From positions 1-52,648 of the forward strand of contig JAMDCE010000527.1 of the NCBI GenBank assembly GCA_023489135.1: DNA of 52,648 nt, in the 5' to 3' direction. This document shows, piece by piece, positions 31,208-39,794 of this stretch. The DNA comes from Chloroflexota bacterium. GTDB taxonomy: Bacteria; Chloroflexota; Chloroflexia; JAMDCE01. The notes under the pieces were generated by a model, which worked only from the letters and a program-made list of their open reading frames with translations, was not told the DNA's origin and ran no database searches. A program made the translations under genes and the position numbers. How positions within the stretch are numbered: the first letter of the stretch is position 1; every line of letters begins with the position of its first letter.

Positions 31208-32956
31208 TCACGCCGAAGCCAGAATCGCCTTGCGGGCGCAGAGTTGCATACACAACTTACAGCCGATGCACTGCATCTCATCTATTATCACTTTGTCGTC
31301 AACCTTGATGACGGCCGGACATCCCACACGCAGGCACAGCCCACACCCATTGCATCTTTCGGCGTTGACGACCAGTGTCCCGTGCCGCTCCCGCGTGTTG
31401 AGCACGCAGCCGCCTTTGGCGATAACCACCGACGCCTTTCCGCTGGCCAAGGCCGCCTTGAGCGAGTCCTCCACCTGCTTCAAGTCCCACGGATCCACGG
31501 TCCAAACGTTCTCGATGCCACACGCCCGCACGATCTTCTCGATGTCGACGGCGACGGTTTCTTCTCCTTGCAGGGTCCTGCCGGTGCCGGGGTTCTCCTG
31601 ATGCCCGGTCATGGCCGTGATGCGATTGTCGAGTATGACCGTGATGTTGGTGCCTTTGTTGTAGGCCACGTTCAAGAGCGGAGCGATTCCGGAGTGGAAG
31701 AAGGTTGAATCGCCAATGGTGGCGACGGCCCTCTCGAGTGTGCCCGCCCTATCGACGCCGTGGGCGACGCCGATGCTCGCACCCATACACCCGCACGTGT
31801 CCGTGGCGGATAGAGGAGGGACCACCGACAAAGTGTAGCAGCCGATATCGCCGTTTACCACGACCTTCAGCTTCTTCAGGATGTAATACACCCCGCGATG
31901 TCGGCACCCCACGCATAGAATGGGCGGGCGACCGGGAAGAGCGGGAGCCTCCACCGTGGGCAGGTCTTCCCCTTTCTCGATCAAGCCGGCCTCAATCGCA
32001 CCTTTCCGGACCACATCGGGGCTGAACTCTCCCACGATGGGGAAATACTTCTTTCCCTCCACCGGGATGCCCATGAGCCTGATCTGCTCCTCCCAGAAGG
32101 GATCCAGGTCCTCTACCACGACCAGCCGCTTGACCCTCCCCGCGAAGTCCCGGATCTTCTTTTCGGGGAGGGGATAACTCATCCCGATCTTTAGGAACGA
32201 AGCGTCCCTGAACACCTCCCGAGCGTACTGATAGGCAATACCCCCGCTAACGACGCCGAGGTCGGTACTGCCCCACTCGATTCGGTTGCCGGCAAACTCC
32301 TCGGCGTATTCGGCCAGTGCCGACAATCGCTTTTCGACGATCGGATGGCGCAGCTTGGCGAAGCCGGGCACCATAACATACTTGGCGTGATCGCGAACGA
32401 AGGATTTAACCTCGTCGTCGCCAATAGGCCCCTTTTTCTCCTCGACCTCGACCGGGGTTTGGGAATGGGCGATCCTCGTGCTCGTTCGTAAGAGTACCGG
32501 TGTGTCGAATCGCTCGCTGATGTCCAGGGCATATCCTACGAAGTCGCGACACTCGGCGCTATCGGACGGCTCCACCATGGGGATCTTGGCGAACTTGGCG
32601 TAGTTGCGATTGTCCTGCTCGTTCTGAGAGCTGTGCATTCCAGGATCGTCCGCGGTGACGATCACGAGCCCCCCCACGATCCCGGTGTAGGCAACGTAGA
32701 AAAGCGAATCGGCGGCCACGTTCAAGCCCACGTGCTTCATCGCCGCCAGCGCGCGCTTGCCGGCGTAGGCCGCGCCGATTGCCACGTCGGTGGCCACTTT
32801 CTCGTTGGGAGCCCATTCCGCTTGAACCCCCTCGTACTTCGCCAGGTTCTCCAGTATCTCCGTGCTGGGGGTACCAGGATACGCCGCGGCGACTTTCACT
32901 CCGCTCTCGTAGGCACCAAGGGCAATTGCTTCATTGCCGGATAGAAGTTTCTTCAC
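31208..32956 (-). CDS. iorA: Indolepyruvate ferredoxin oxidoreductase, alpha subunit
   Basis: 582 residues: N-terminal pyrimidine-binding domain (LLSGNEAIALGAYESGVKVA, AAYPGTPSTEIL), core TPP domain (CVGCRHRGVYYIL, VNGDIGCYTLSVVPPLSATD, TIGDSTFFHSGIAPLLNVAY), and two C-terminal [4Fe-4S] motifs (CNGCGLCLRVGCP and CIGCKLCMQLC). It decarboxylates indole-, phenyl- or hydroxyphenylpyruvate in a cytoplasmic complex with IorB. GTG at 32956 is six bases after AGAGG; the longer frame upstream lacks similarity. The promoter at 33247-33275 leaves an unusually long leader of about 285 bases. Confidence 0.96.
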   Translation of the reverse strand: MKKLLSGNEAIALGAYESGVKVAAAYPGTPSTEILENLAKYEGVQAEWAPNEKVATDVAIGAAYAGKRALAAMKHVGLNVAADSLFYVAYTGIVGGLVIVTADDPGMHSSQNEQDNRNYAKFAKIPMVEPSDSAECRDFVGYALDISERFDTPVLLRTSTRIAHSQTPVEVEEKKGPIGDDEVKSFVRDHAKYVMVPGFAKLRHPIVEKRLSALAEYAEEFAGNRIEWGSTDLGVVSGGIAYQYAREVFRDASFLKIGMSYPLPEKKIRDFAGRVKRLVVVEDLDPFWEEQIRLMGIPVEGKKYFPIVGEFSPDVVRKGAIEAGLIEKGEDLPTVEAPALPGRPPILCVGCRHRGVYYILKKLKVVVNGDIGCYTLSVVPPLSATDTCGCMGASIGVAHGVDRAGTLERAVATIGDSTFFHSGIAPLLNVAYNKGTNITVILDNRITAMTGHQENPGTGRTLQGEETVAVDIEKIVRACGIENVWTVDPWDLKQVEDSLKAALASGKASVVIAKGGCVLNTRERHGTLVVNAERCNGCGLCLRVGCPAVIKVDDKVIIDEMQCIGCKLCMQLCARKAILASA

Positions 32957-33246
32957 CGTGAACCTCTTTCTTCGCTGAACACCCGCTCGAATTCCCCCGC
33001 TCGCAAACGCCCCGCGACCGGAGAGGATCACCTGCTCCACGCGAGCCCAATCGCACGGCGCTTTCGATTATCCCACGGCAATTCCGATTCGCTGTCGAGC
33101 TGGATAACGATAGTCGGCCTTTGCGACAGAAGCAAACGCCCGGAACGTCAGACCCGTCGGGAGAAGAGGACCGAGCCCAAGCAGTCATCAGAAAGGCCAA
33201 AACCACACTCGAATACGCGACGCCACCCACAGCGCGGGCAAAGCCA
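32957..33246 (-). other. Long untranslated leader of the ior operon
   Basis: Transcribed from about 33240 if the promoter call is right. No second gene is supported and no riboswitch class is recognised, but the length suggests regulation at RNA level. Confidence 0.4.
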
Positions 33247-33275
33247 ATATTACACGTGCGACAATGACATGTCAA
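33247..33275 (-). promoter_or_regulatory. Sigma-70-type promoter for iorA operon
   Basis: Minus strand: perfect TTGACA (33270-33275), 17-base spacer, TAATAT (33247-33252). Confidence 0.8.
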
Positions 33276-33400
33276 CAACTGTGCCCAGCTTCGAGAAAGG
33301 ATAATTGCGGCACGCCTTAACCTCCACAGCCCAAGGCGAGGTGGCATACGGTTCGACAGAGCGCCTCGGAGTCATCAGAACAAACAATCGAAAGCTGCGC

Positions 33401-33429
33401 TTGACTGAACAAATGGTGAGTGATATAAA
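33401..33429 (+). promoter_or_regulatory. Sigma-70-type promoter for SDR gene
   Basis: TTGACT (33401-33406), 17-base spacer, TATAAA (33424-33429); start of transcription near 33437, just ahead of the ribosome binding site. Confidence 0.75.
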
Positions 33430-33461
33430 GAAGCATAATAGTGTTTGGAGGATCCTGCCCT

Positions 33462-34220
33462 ATGAAACTGAAAGATCGAGTCGCGATTGTCACCGGGGGC
33501 GGACTGGGAATCGGACGAGCCTATGTCGAGCGGCTGGCGGCTGAGGGCGCGCGGATTGTGATCGCCGACATCGCCGAGGATCGAGCGATGGCGACCGCAG
33601 AGGAGCTTCGTGCCATGGGCCACGACGTTGTTGCTATCAGGACCGACGTCTCCGACGAGTTCAGCGTCAATGCCATGGTTGCCCAAACCGTGGAGCTGTA
33701 CGGCCGCATCGACATCCTCGTCAACAACGCCGCTCTCTTCGTGGCCTTGCTGCCGAAGAAGCCGTTCTGGGAGACCACGGTCGAAGAGTGGGACCGGACC
33801 ATGGCCGTGAACGTGAGAGGGATATTCCTCTGCTGCAAGGCGGTCTTCCCGCACATGAAGGCACAGGGCAAGGGCAAGATTGTAAACATCTCGTCGTCTA
33901 CCTTCTGGCACGGGTCGAAGAACATGGTGCACTACGTCACGTCAAAAGGTGCCGTGGTGGGCCTGACCAGGGCGCTGGCCAAGGACCTCGGCGAGTACAA
34001 CATAAACGTTAACGCCATAAGCCCTGGCCTAACCGAGAGCGAAGGGGTGCTCCAGAACTACGACTCCGGCGTGTTGGGCACTTACGCCGTCCGCCGCTGC
34101 CTGGCGCGGAGCGAAAGGCCGCAAGATCTGGTCGGCACCGTCGCATTCCTGGCCTCCGACGACAGCAATTTCATCACCGGCCAGACCATCAACGTGGATG
34201 GCGGAGACGCTTTCCACTAG
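33462..34220 (+). CDS. Short-chain dehydrogenase/reductase
   Basis: 252 residues, classical SDR with a Rossmann fold: cofactor loop IVTGGGLGIGRAYVERLA, acidic ADIAEDRA after strand two (suggests NAD preference), NNAA motif in DILVNNAALF, catalytic Ser in VNISSSTFW and Tyr-x3-Lys in HYVTSKGAVVGLTRAL, and a C-terminal ITGQTINVDGGDAFH. Substrate not predictable. ATG at 33462 lies about ten bases after GGAGG. It is monocistronic, divergent from the ior operon, and followed by a dispersed repeat that begins at its last codons. Confidence 0.92.
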   Translation: MKLKDRVAIVTGGGLGIGRAYVERLAAEGARIVIADIAEDRAMATAEELRAMGHDVVAIRTDVSDEFSVNAMVAQTVELYGRIDILVNNAALFVALLPKKPFWETTVEEWDRTMAVNVRGIFLCCKAVFPHMKAQGKGKIVNISSSTFWHGSKNMVHYVTSKGAVVGLTRALAKDLGEYNINVNAISPGLTESEGVLQNYDSGVLGTYAVRRCLARSERPQDLVGTVAFLASDDSNFITGQTINVDGGDAFH

Positions 34221-34302
34221 AGCGATTTTCGTCGGCATTTGGCTATCTGCCAAAGAGGGCTTCGGCCTGCCGAAGCCTCGAAATGTAGCGCGGGGGCTTG
34301 TC
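34219..34302. repeat. 84-bp dispersed repeat, copy A
   Basis: Aligns with 39536-39619 over 84 bases with few mismatches (AGAGCGRTTTTCGTCGGCAT, then GGCTAT-TGCCAAAGAGGGC and CTTCGGCCTGCCGAAG). It starts at the SDR stop codon. Unlike copy B, this one lacks the long closing palindrome. Confidence 0.75.
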
Positions 34303-34689
34303 GTACCGTTCTCGCCTTGTGCCTGACCGCGTAGCTCCTGTCAATTGAACTCCCCTAATGCGGCTGCCGTGGGAGATCAATCGAGACAGTGAAGTTCCCT
34401 TGAGCCGCGAAATCGGCCAAGGTTCGCGAAACCGTCTCGTCCGTCACCTTCCATCGAATCCCGTGAATCTACACGTTCAGCGTCAGATCTGGCGATTGGT
34501 AAACCGAGGCGTCATCGGAAAACGGCGGTGCAGACGAAAGGCCACCACAGGTGGCGCGTGTCTTCAGCGACGTCAGGTTGCAGTAGAGTCTCACCATGAA
34601 TGGGCCTTCGTTACGACAACTGGTGTTGTGGCGCCCACTTCCCCACTCCCACAGATCGAGATACGCGATATCCACATTCTACGCAGGCC
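34303..34689. other. Gene-free interval
   Basis: About 390 bases between the repeat and the stop of the next gene; no coding frame, promoter or structured element that I can support. Confidence 0.5.
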
Positions 34690-35388
34690 TCAAGCTAGGC
34701 GCAGGTGACGGCAGGTTTCTCGAAGGGAGCAGAAGCTACACTGGGTGCCGGCGTCGCGTGTTCGAACGTTTTCTCCAAGGCCGATTATCATCGAGGTCGA
34801 TTTCAACGGCACCATCACCGACGCAGGGCTGAGCTTGACGCCTATTTTCTGCGCCGCAACCACCTTGAAAACCACCTTCTGTTCCTCCAGCGAGCAGAAG
34901 GAGCTAATGCCTGGGTTCAAGGGTATGCTGGCTTTGAGGCCGCGTTCGGCCGCCTCAGACTCGATGTGCCGGCTGGCCTCTTCCGCCACCTGGTGCACCG
35001 CCTCGATGCCCACGGCATCTAGCATCACCGCCTTGGGCGCCTGCTGTTCGGCAAAGTATTCCGACACCCGTTTTTCCAAGCCCCCACCAATCGTGCAGAC
35101 GACGAGCGCCATCTCGCTAGCCGCTCCCAGCACGCTGGCGATAAGGTGACTGCGGAAAACCTGTCCGTTACCAAGCACGACCTGGCTATGTCTTATCTCG
35201 CGAACCGGACACAGCTCGTAGGCCACCGCGGGCTCCACGAGGCTGGAGGCTTCGTCGACGACCTCCTCGTACAAGAGTCTGACGCTCTCGCGCAAGTTCA
35301 GCTTGTCCGGGTCGCCTCCCTGGCCGCGCAGGATGTCGGCCAGCTCGATCTGTGGGAGGGGGGACCTGAGTACAACCAAATTCTGCAC
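34690..35388 (-). CDS. Methionine synthase activation-domain-like protein (corrinoid reactivation type)
   Basis: 232 residues resembling the stand-alone relatives of the MetH AdoMet-binding reactivation domain: ALVVCTIGGGLEKRVSEYFA, APKAVMLDAVGIEAVHQVAE, IPLNPGISSF and a GENVRTRD stretch near the end. It closes with a cysteine cluster CSFCSLRETC that could bind a metal or Fe-S cluster. Family relatives occur beside corrinoid methyltransferases in anaerobes and probably assist re-reduction of cob(II)alamin. No corrinoid protein gene is adjacent. GTG at 35388 fits the promoter at 35410-35439 with a very short leader. Confidence 0.65.
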   Translation of the reverse strand: MQNLVVLRSPLPQIELADILRGQGGDPDKLNLRESVRLLYEEVVDEASSLVEPAVAYELCPVREIRHSQVVLGNGQVFRSHLIASVLGAASEMALVVCTIGGGLEKRVSEYFAEQQAPKAVMLDAVGIEAVHQVAEEASRHIESEAAERGLKASIPLNPGISSFCSLEEQKVVFKVVAAQKIGVKLSPASVMVPLKSTSMIIGLGENVRTRDAGTQCSFCSLRETCRHLRLA

Positions 35389-35409
35389 CTGGGTAAACTG
35401 TTATTTTTG

Positions 35410-35439
35410 ATTGTAGCATCTCAACTGCCTAAAAGGCAA
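35410..35439 (-). promoter_or_regulatory. Promoter for MetH-activation-like gene
   Basis: Minus strand: TTGCCT (35434-35439), 18-base spacer, TACAAT (35410-35415). Predicted start of transcription is only about 15 bases before the GTG. Confidence 0.55.
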
Positions 35440-35469
35440 TGCCTCCTTCCTGCCGGAGCGAGCAGGCGT

Positions 35470-35504
35470 TTGACATTTGACAATAGTGCCAACTGTAGTA
35501 AAAT
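35470..35504 (+). promoter_or_regulatory. Promoter for DUF3048 gene
   Basis: Two overlapping TTGACA boxes (35470-35475 and 35477-35482); the second is 16 bases from TAAAAT (35499-35504). Leader of about 85 bases to the ATG at 35595. Confidence 0.75.
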
Positions 35505-35594
35505 GGAGTCCCTCTGGCTGGACGGTCTGTGGCTTGAAGAAACGTCGCACGGCTGAACGTTAGAAGGTCATCAATCCCTGATCGGAGAAGCGCA

Positions 35595-36695
35595 ATGATA
35601 AGTCGGAATCCCAAAGGCATCGCCATCTTCTCCGTGGTGGCATTCGTGCTCGTCGTCTCCATCGTCGTGGAGGCTTTCCTTTTGAGTAACGCAGGTACTG
35701 CCGGGACCGTCGCGTCGCCGGAAGCAACCAGCACGCCAACTGCGACGCCGGAACCGTTGACGTCGACTCCGACAGCATCTCCAACGACCACGCCGATGGA
35801 GACCCCGACGACCACACCTACGTCCACGCCCACGCCGGGCTACACGGGAACATTCACTAATGCCCTGGACCACCAGCCGCTGGCGATAATGATTGATAAC
35901 CTCTCAGACGCGCGACCTCAGAGCGGGCTGTCGAACGCGGACGTGATCTACGAGGCCCTGGTAGAGGGCGCGATCACCAGGCTAATGGCCATCTTCGGCA
36001 ACTCCGATAGTGAAGTGGTGGGGCCGGTGCGCAGCGGACGGCACTACTTTATGTACTGGGCGAGCGAATACAATGCCGTCTACGTTCTGGCCGGGGCCAG
36101 TCCGCAAGGCTACAACGCGGCCGAGTCGCTGGGTTTGGCGAGAATAGACTACACCTACGGTCAAGGCTACTTCTGGAGGACGAGGGAGCGGGCTGCGCCA
36201 CACAATCTCTACACCAACCCGCAACGCCTGCGTGATTCCTTCAAGGACGTCGGAAGAGGCAACCTTGGCGGGCTCAACTTCAAGAACGATTCACCCACGC
36301 CGCAGGTTACGACCATAACCTTGACCCATCCCGACAAGTACCGGGTCGGCTACGTCTATCGCGAGCAAGATAACTCTTACCAAAGGTACGTGCTCCGCGC
36401 TCCCCACGTCGACGCCCTCACGGGCGTGCAATACCATCCCAAGAACGTCATCGTTCAGATAGTGCCCGCCTGGCGAATCCCAGGAGACACCGCGGGAAGG
36501 ATGGATATGGAGACAGTAGGAAATGGGCCGGCTTACTTCTTCCTCGACGGCCGTGCCATTGAAGGCACCTGGCGCAAGGATTCGTTCACGTCGCCGACCC
36601 GCTTCCAAAACGGCGATGGGGCAGAAGTCCTGTTCAACGCTGGCCAGACCTGGATTCAGATAGCGCCGACCAACAGCATCCTGGACTACGAGTAA
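35595..36695 (+). CDS. DUF3048 (YerB-like) cell-surface protein
   Basis: 366 residues. An N-terminal membrane anchor (IAIFSVVAFVLVVSIVVEAF) is followed by a Thr/Pro/Ser linker (about 38-80) and the DUF3048 domain, which opens PLAIMIDNLSDARPQSGLSN and contains VIYEALVEGAITRLMAIF and GPVRSGRHYF. Bacillus YerB has this domain as a lipoprotein of unknown role; here a signal anchor replaces the lipobox. It should face outside the cytoplasmic membrane. ATG at 35595 is six bases after GGAGA. Convergent with the next gene; two bases separate the stops. Confidence 0.85.
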   Translation: MISRNPKGIAIFSVVAFVLVVSIVVEAFLLSNAGTAGTVASPEATSTPTATPEPLTSTPTASPTTTPMETPTTTPTSTPTPGYTGTFTNALDHQPLAIMIDNLSDARPQSGLSNADVIYEALVEGAITRLMAIFGNSDSEVVGPVRSGRHYFMYWASEYNAVYVLAGASPQGYNAAESLGLARIDYTYGQGYFWRTRERAAPHNLYTNPQRLRDSFKDVGRGNLGGLNFKNDSPTPQVTTITLTHPDKYRVGYVYREQDNSYQRYVLRAPHVDALTGVQYHPKNVIVQIVPAWRIPGDTAGRMDMETVGNGPAYFFLDGRAIEGTWRKDSFTSPTRFQNGDGAEVLFNAGQTWIQIAPTNSILDYE

Positions 36696-36697
36696 CT

Positions 36698-37195
36698 TTA
36701 TTCTATTTTCTCTATCTTGCCGTCTTTGTCCAGAGTGAACACGTAGAATATCTCGTCCGCCTCTGATGAAACGCCACCGGTGCTGACCGTGGCTACGTAG
36801 AAATGCATACTGCCACCGTTTTGTAGCGCATGCCCGCCTATGTAGGACACTCCTTGGAGACCGCGGCCAAGCTCTCTAGCCTGGTCAAGCTGATCTTGGA
36901 GGTCCTGCTGGGTGGCGCCCGAGCCTTCCGCTTGGCTGATAAGGTCGGTGCTCAAGCTCGACCATATTAGGCTGGAGTCGAAATTCCGCTGTCCCATGAA
37001 GTAATTCGCCGTGGCCGAGGGCTGCGTGACGCTACCGACCGATGCTTGGGCAGCTCCTGGCTGGCTGAACTTGGCTGTACTGACGAAGACCAACGCTATC
37101 AAGAGCAGGGCCACGATGGCGCTGCTGACCTTGTGGCTGGCTATTTGTTGTCCCCCCCTGATAATCAGGCGGAGTAAGACTTTGAAAACGACCAT
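36698..37195 (-). CDS. Hypothetical membrane-anchored protein
   Basis: About 165 residues: short basic N-terminus (VVFKVLLRLIIRGGQQIASH), one transmembrane helix (SSAIVALLLIALVFVSTA), then an extracytoplasmic domain containing NYFMGQRNFDSSLIWSSLS and ending FYVFTLDKDGKIEKIE. The layout recalls NTF2-like or DUF4878-type secreted domains (a short helix, then curved sheet), but I cannot assign it. ATG at 37195 has GAGGAG seven bases upstream. Confidence 0.65.
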   Translation of the reverse strand: MVVFKVLLRLIIRGGQQIASHKVSSAIVALLLIALVFVSTAKFSQPGAAQASVGSVTQPSATANYFMGQRNFDSSLIWSSLSTDLISQAEGSGATQQDLQDQLDQARELGRGLQGVSYIGGHALQNGGSMHFYVATVSTGGVSSEADEIFYVFTLDKDGKIEKIE

Positions 37196-37366
37196 TTGTG
37201 GACTCCTCTCATCCTCTTCATACACGTCACCGTGGTCCCCTCCCTGACAGATTCAAAAGACCCGGCACCATATGAAATAGCAAGAGACGTGCCATTCCCT
37301 AATAACCCTGGGGCTGCATGAGCGAAGCTCAAGCAGCGTGGGACGTGCGCTTAACAGTGAGCTACC

Positions 37367-37394
37367 TTGACACAGTATGCAGAAATGGTATCCT
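37367..37394 (+). promoter_or_regulatory. Promoter for AmmeMemoRadiSam genes
   Basis: Perfect TTGACA (37367-37372), 16-base spacer, TATCCT (37389-37394), giving a start near 37401. This lies inside the open frame that extends upstream, which argues for the later start at 37441. Confidence 0.75.
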
Positions 37395-37440
37395 TGTTGA
37401 CGAAAGTAACTCGGTTGGAACAAACGACCTGGAGGTCGGA

Positions 37441-38499
37441 TTGCTGAGCGAAGCCACGCTCTACGAAAAACTGAGCGGCGGGGTGGTCAGGTGCCACGTG
37501 TGCCAGTGGCGCTGCAAGATCAACCCCGGCAAATACGGATGCTGCAAGACGAGGTTGAACGTCGACGGCGTGCTGAGTACGCTGATATATGGGGAGATAA
37601 CATCGGCCGCTTCGGACCCGATCGAAAAGAAGCCGCTTTACCATTTCTATCCCGCCACCAAGGTCTTCTCCGTGGGTACCTGGGGATGCAACCTGCATTG
37701 CCGCCACTGCCAGAACTGGCAGATTTCTTACGCCTCTCACTCGGCAAGCGGCTGGTCGGTCGGGGACCGAAGGCTGTCGCGAGGCCAAGAAGTGCCTCCC
37801 GAGCAGTTGATCGAGCTGGCGCAGCGCTATGATTGCGCGGGGATAGCCTGGACGTACAATGAACCGACCATATGGCTCGAGTATACTTTGGATGGAGCCA
37901 GGTTGGCCAAGAAAAACGGCCTCTACACCGTTTACGTCACCAACGGGTTCATCACCACCGAGGCCCTGGACCTCTTAGGCCCGTATCTCGATGCGTATCG
38001 CGTGGACCTCAAGGCCTTTTCGGACGAGTTCTACACATCGGTCACCAACTTGCCTCGCGGCAGGTGGCGAGGCGCACTCGAGTTGGCAGTGAGGGCGAAA
38101 GAAAAGTGGAAGATGCACGTGGAAGTGGTTACCAACGTGCTGCCCGGGTTCAACGACGGCGACGAGGAGCTCGACGCTCTATCACGGTGGGTCTGCGAAA
38201 ACCTGGGGCCGGATACCCCCTGGCACGTCACCCGCTCGCATCCCAACTCCGAGATGCGCAGCTTCAATCCCACACCCATAGACACACTGGAGAGAGCGAT
38301 AGATCTGGGACGCGGGGCCGGCCTCCAGTTCATCTACATCGGCAACGTCCCCGGGACAAACGGGGAGAACACCTACTGCCCCAAGTGCGGCAAGCTCGCC
38401 GTAAGACGCTCCGGTTATCGAACGTCGACGATCGGCCTGAGCATCGGTGGGAAATGCGACTCGTGCGGGGCCGACCTCAACTTCAGAGGAGTAGGCTAA
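37441..38499 (+). CDS. amrS: AmmeMemoRadiSam system radical SAM enzyme
   Basis: 352 residues. The radical SAM cluster motif CNLHCRHC follows VFSVGTWG; an N-terminal cysteine group (CHVCQWRC, GCC) and a C-terminal zinc-ribbon-like pair (YCPKCG, KCDSCG) flank the barrel. GIAWTYNEPTIWLEYTLD, KNGLYTVYVTNGFI and VDLKAF are family landmarks. Its reaction is not established; it occurs with AMMECR1 and Memo proteins across archaea and anaerobic bacteria. TTG at 37441 has GGAGG five bases upstream and lies after the promoter at 37367-37394, so the longer frame from 37318 is not used. Confidence 0.92.
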   Translation: MLSEATLYEKLSGGVVRCHVCQWRCKINPGKYGCCKTRLNVDGVLSTLIYGEITSAASDPIEKKPLYHFYPATKVFSVGTWGCNLHCRHCQNWQISYASHSASGWSVGDRRLSRGQEVPPEQLIELAQRYDCAGIAWTYNEPTIWLEYTLDGARLAKKNGLYTVYVTNGFITTEALDLLGPYLDAYRVDLKAFSDEFYTSVTNLPRGRWRGALELAVRAKEKWKMHVEVVTNVLPGFNDGDEELDALSRWVCENLGPDTPWHVTRSHPNSEMRSFNPTPIDTLERAIDLGRGAGLQFIYIGNVPGTNGENTYCPKCGKLAVRRSGYRTSTIGLSIGGKCDSCGADLNFRGVG

Positions 38500-38529
38500 C
38501 CAATTTCTGGCTTGGAGGAGGCGCGTGGA

Positions 38530-39072
38530 ATGACCGATCTTTTGGGCGGGAATCCCCTGGAACGGGTTCATCCGGTGGTCGCCCTGGCGCGCCGGGCAGT
38601 GGAAACCTATGTGCAGGATCGGCGCGTTATACGTCCTCCCGACGAACTCAACAAGGATATGCGACAACGGGCCGGCGTTTTCGTCTGTCTCAAGAAGAAC
38701 GGGGAACTCCGAGGCTGCGTCGGTACGTTCGCTCCCACGGAGGACAACGTGGCCCTGGAGATCATTCGCAATGCGGTTAGCTCGGCCGTAAGCGACCCTC
38801 GCTTCCCTCCCGTGGCCGTCGACGAGCTTAGACTCCTTTCCTATTCTGTCGATATACTGACCAGACCGGAGCTCGTCGAGAGCCTGAGCGAGCTCCATCC
38901 TAAGAAGTACGGGATCCTCGTGCAGTGCGGGCACCGCAGGGGGCTGCTCCTACCCGACCTCGAAGGGGTGGATACCGTGGAGGATCAGCTTGCTATCGCG
39001 TCGCGAAAAGCAGGAATCGGGAAGGGAGAAGACATGAGCATTTCGCGATTCGAGGTCCAGAGGTACGAATAG
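38530..39072 (+). CDS. amrA: AMMECR1-domain protein (AmmeMemoRadiSam system A)
   Basis: 180 residues, full AMMECR1 fold: [18 protein letters not shown], the signature [40 protein letters not shown] and [19 protein letters not shown]. It is the usual partner of the radical SAM enzyme just upstream (30-base gap). The third partner, Memo, is absent from the window. ATG at 38530 has a GGAGGAGG site about nine bases upstream. Function unknown; the conserved Cys in LRGCVG is the likely functional residue. Confidence 0.93.
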   Translation: MTDLLGGNPLERVHPVVALARRAVETYVQDRRVIRPPDELNKDMRQRAGVFVCLKKNGELRGCVGTFAPTEDNVALEIIRNAVSSAVSDPRFPPVAVDELRLLSYSVDILTRPELVESLSELHPKKYGILVQCGHRRGLLLPDLEGVDTVEDQLAIASRKAGIGKGEDMSISRFEVQRYE

Positions 39073-39535
39073 GCAGAGCTGCGGATGTTCAGTGAACTAA
39101 CCCCTCCGGAGACTGCTACGACGCAGCAATCCTAGAGGGGAAACACAAAGGGTGGCAGCGAGGCCACGTTGCCCCGTTGCACACCCGTTTGCAGCAATCG
39201 CACACCTCTGTGCTTTCGGCGAGACGCCACGGAGAATTCCCCGCGCCCCTCTTGCAGGATTATTCTACCTCCGGCAATTAAGTGTGTCTATGGGTAGATA
39301 GGAGCATTTTTGGGCCTTGGTCAGGACTAGTCTGAGATAGTCAAGTTGACGCTCGATCGACGTGATTAATAGCTACAATGTCCCCTTACCACGGCGGGGC
39401 GAGAGTCCCGACAGGCGGGGACGTTTGGGGAAGCGGGTCCCACGGCTACGTAGCGCTGACGAACAACACTGACCTGCCCACGGCTAACCGCCGGCGGCCC
39501 GCGAAGCCAATGGGGCAGCTAGTCGCGTGGAAACC
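39073..39535. other. Gene-free interval with possible structured RNA
   Basis: No coding region. A CCCCTC...GAGGGG inverted repeat near 39104-39139 may end the amr transcript. Around 39379-39425, GTCCCC pairs with GGGGAC and encloses a CGGG/CCCG hairpin, followed by another GC-rich helix; no known RNA family is recognised. Confidence 0.4.
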
Positions 39536-39663
39536 AGAGCGGTTTTCGTCGGCATATGGCTATATGCCAAAGAGGGCTTCGGCCTGCCGAAGCCTCGAAA
39601 TGTAGCGCGGGGGCTTGTCCCCCGCCCGCGCCCCTCCGGCGGGGGACAAGCCCCCGCGCTACA
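39536..39663. repeat. Dispersed repeat copy B with 26-bp closing palindrome
   Basis: Bases 39536-39619 match copy A at 34219. It then forms a hairpin with perfect 26-bp arms (39601-39626 and 39638-39663, loop of 11), the arms reading TGTAGCGCGGGGGCTTGTCC and on. Strong REP-type palindrome between the amr genes and lon. Confidence 0.85.
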
Positions 39664-39794
39664 GCTAGCCAAGCCAAATCGTAAACCGCTCCAAGCCCTG
39701 CTGCCCGGGCGCCTGTTGTCATCAATTCCAGCTAATGGCTCGCTATTTGCCCCGGATTATTTGGCCACCTCGCCCGGCCCGGCGAGCACGCCCC

